This document shows positions 27,201 through 28,161 of a DNA stretch of 28,161 nucleotides, piece after piece (positions within the stretch are counted from its first letter, which is position 1; every line of letters begins with the position of its first letter). Both the position numbers and the translations under genes were made by a program. A model generated the notes under the pieces. The model was not told where the DNA came from. It searched no databases and worked only from the letters and a program-made list of their open reading frames with translations. Source of the stretch: Chara braunii (lineage: Eukaryota > Streptophyta > Charophyceae > Charales > Characeae); the NCBI GenBank assembly GCA_003427395.1, contig BFEA01000357.1, forward strand, positions 1,157,052-1,185,212, in the 5' to 3' direction.

Positions 27201-28161
27201 TTAGAGTATGTGAATTCAAAACTTGTCATTTTCTCTCATATTCTTCATTCCCTACTTGTTTTCCTACTTGGGTTTAAATCGCAACTCGTATGTTGATGTC
27301 AACTTGTGTTTGAGTGTTGTGATGTGCATGTTTTGTCCTTTTCTTCACTCCTATATAAATCGCAACTCATCTCCTAGTGTATATGAGCTGAAAACTTGAC
27401 ATTTTGTCTAGTATTCTTCATCTACTACTTGTTTTCCTACTTGGGTGTGAATCGCAACTCACATCTTGGTGTAGAGTAGTGTTTGGGTTGTGTTTTGTGC
27501 TTGTTTTGTCTATTCTAGCTCTCCCAAGTAAATCGTAACTCTTTCCCTGGTGTGTGTGAGCTCAAACTTGTGATTTCCTCTCATGATTTTCATGTTTGTA
27601 CTCATTTTTCTAGTTGGGGGTGAAGCGCAACTCGTATGTTGATGTCAACTTATGTTTCAGTGTTGTGATGTGCATGGTTTGTCCCTTTCTTCACTCCTAT
27701 GTAAATTGCAACTCATCTCTTAGTGTATGTGAGCTCAAAACTTGTCATTCTCTATCATATTCTTCATTTACTACTTGTTTTTCTACTTGGGTGTGAATCG
27801 CAACTCATATCTTGGTGTAGAGTGGTGGTTGAGTAGTGTTTTGTGCTTGTTTGCTCTATCCTACGTCTCCGAAATGAATTGCAACTCTCTCCCTAGTGTA
27901 TGTAAGCCCAAACTTGTGATTTTTTCTCATGAGCTTCATGTTTCTACTCATTTTTCTACTTGGGTGTAACTTGCAACTCATGTGTTGATGTCAACTTTTG
28001 TTTGAGTGTTGTGATATGCATGTTTTGTCCTTTTCTTCACTCCGATGTAAATCGTAACTGATCTCCTAGTGTATGTGAGCTTAAAATGTGTCCTTTTCTC
28101 TCATATTCTTCATTTTCTACTTGTTCTCGTACTTGGGTGTAAATCGCGACTTATATGTTGA

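Larger units (their letters stand above)
15012..28161 (+). repeat. Satellite array, 81+92 bp alternating submonomers (173-bp dimer)
   Basis: Every submonomer carries the core AATCGCAACTC. Core positions 16827, 16908, 17000, 17080, 17172, 17253 and 17345 give spacings 81, 92, 80, 92, 81, 92. Six types are recognised by the bases after the core and by their ends: A (CATGTGTTGATG), B1 (CATCTCCTAG, ending TTCATTTCC..TTCTCC), A' (CATATGTTGATG), B2 (ending TTCATCTACTAC), C (CATATCTTGGTGTAGAG) and D (TCTCCCTAG..GAGCCC). All units face the same way. The array begins in the middle of a B unit and is cut by the window end; about 150 submonomers fit in 13.1 kb. No gene lies inside it. Confidence 0.97.

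Noticed and set aside
15014-28161. Many 60-113 codon frames in the satellite encoding VNRNS..VDVNLCLSVV..CPFLHSYVNRNSSP-like peptides
   Set aside because: They recur because the repeat recurs. Many begin with TTG rather than ATG, the 173-bp period is not a multiple of three, and each frame ends at the TAA in GGTGTAAATCGC. No sign of coding selection was seen.
10885-28161. CRISPR array
   Set aside because: Units are contiguous diverged repeats without unique spacers of constant length, and the context is eukaryotic.
15014-28161. CENP-B box or telomeric repeat in the satellite
   Set aside because: Neither the CENP-B box pattern nor TTTAGGG/TTAGGG tandem units are present.

Overview
The window looks like eukaryotic, green-lineage nuclear DNA: a decayed Ty3/gypsy retrotransposon, a second decayed coding region, dense non-coding repeats, a 295-base assembly gap and more than 13 kb of satellite. 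No bacterial operon, rRNA, tRNA or CRISPR signal was seen. The gag/pol style and overall texture recall charophyte algae such as Chara braunii or a bryophyte; this is an impression from memory and cannot be settled from the sequence.

Layout. (1) 1-300 is a GAG-rich purine tract that can be read as poly-glutamate. (2) 328-2565 has no recognisable gene. (3) About 2435-5852 is a Ty3/gypsy element: leader, gag with a CCHC zinc knuckle and one in-frame TAG, then pol in the -1 frame with protease and reverse transcriptase. It breaks off just after the RT palm; RNase H and integrase are absent. The gag-pol junction carries a textbook -1 frameshift signal (GGGAAAC, 8-nt spacer, stem-loop). (4) 5853-7105 is non-coding with several hairpins, a purine tract and a TATA box. 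(5) 7106-8500 is a decayed reading frame broken almost only by TGA codons. (6) 8501-10875 shows no convincing gene. (7) 10885-11440 is a 51-bp tandem repeat. (8) 11500-13710 is packed with A-rich-loop hairpins carried on diverged tandem repeats of about 199 bp and 162 bp; one palindrome occurs twice with a pairing-preserving double change. (9) 14388 is a TATATAAG box pointing right, followed by a structured leader and a CTT/CTC tract. (10) From about 15012 to the window end is a satellite array.

The satellite has a clear hierarchy. Submonomers of 81 and 92 bp alternate to give a 173-bp dimer. Six recognisable submonomer types follow a fixed order, giving 346-bp and 519-bp higher-order units. 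Longer periods of 1038, 1211 and about 3600 bp are also visible. The 173-bp dimer is close to nucleosomal and centromeric satellite lengths, so a centromeric or heterochromatic location is a reasonable inference, not a demonstration.

The best candidates for something new are the hairpin-rich region at 11.5-13.7 kb next to a promoter that faces the satellite, the rule-bound satellite itself, and the frameshift signal of the retroelement.
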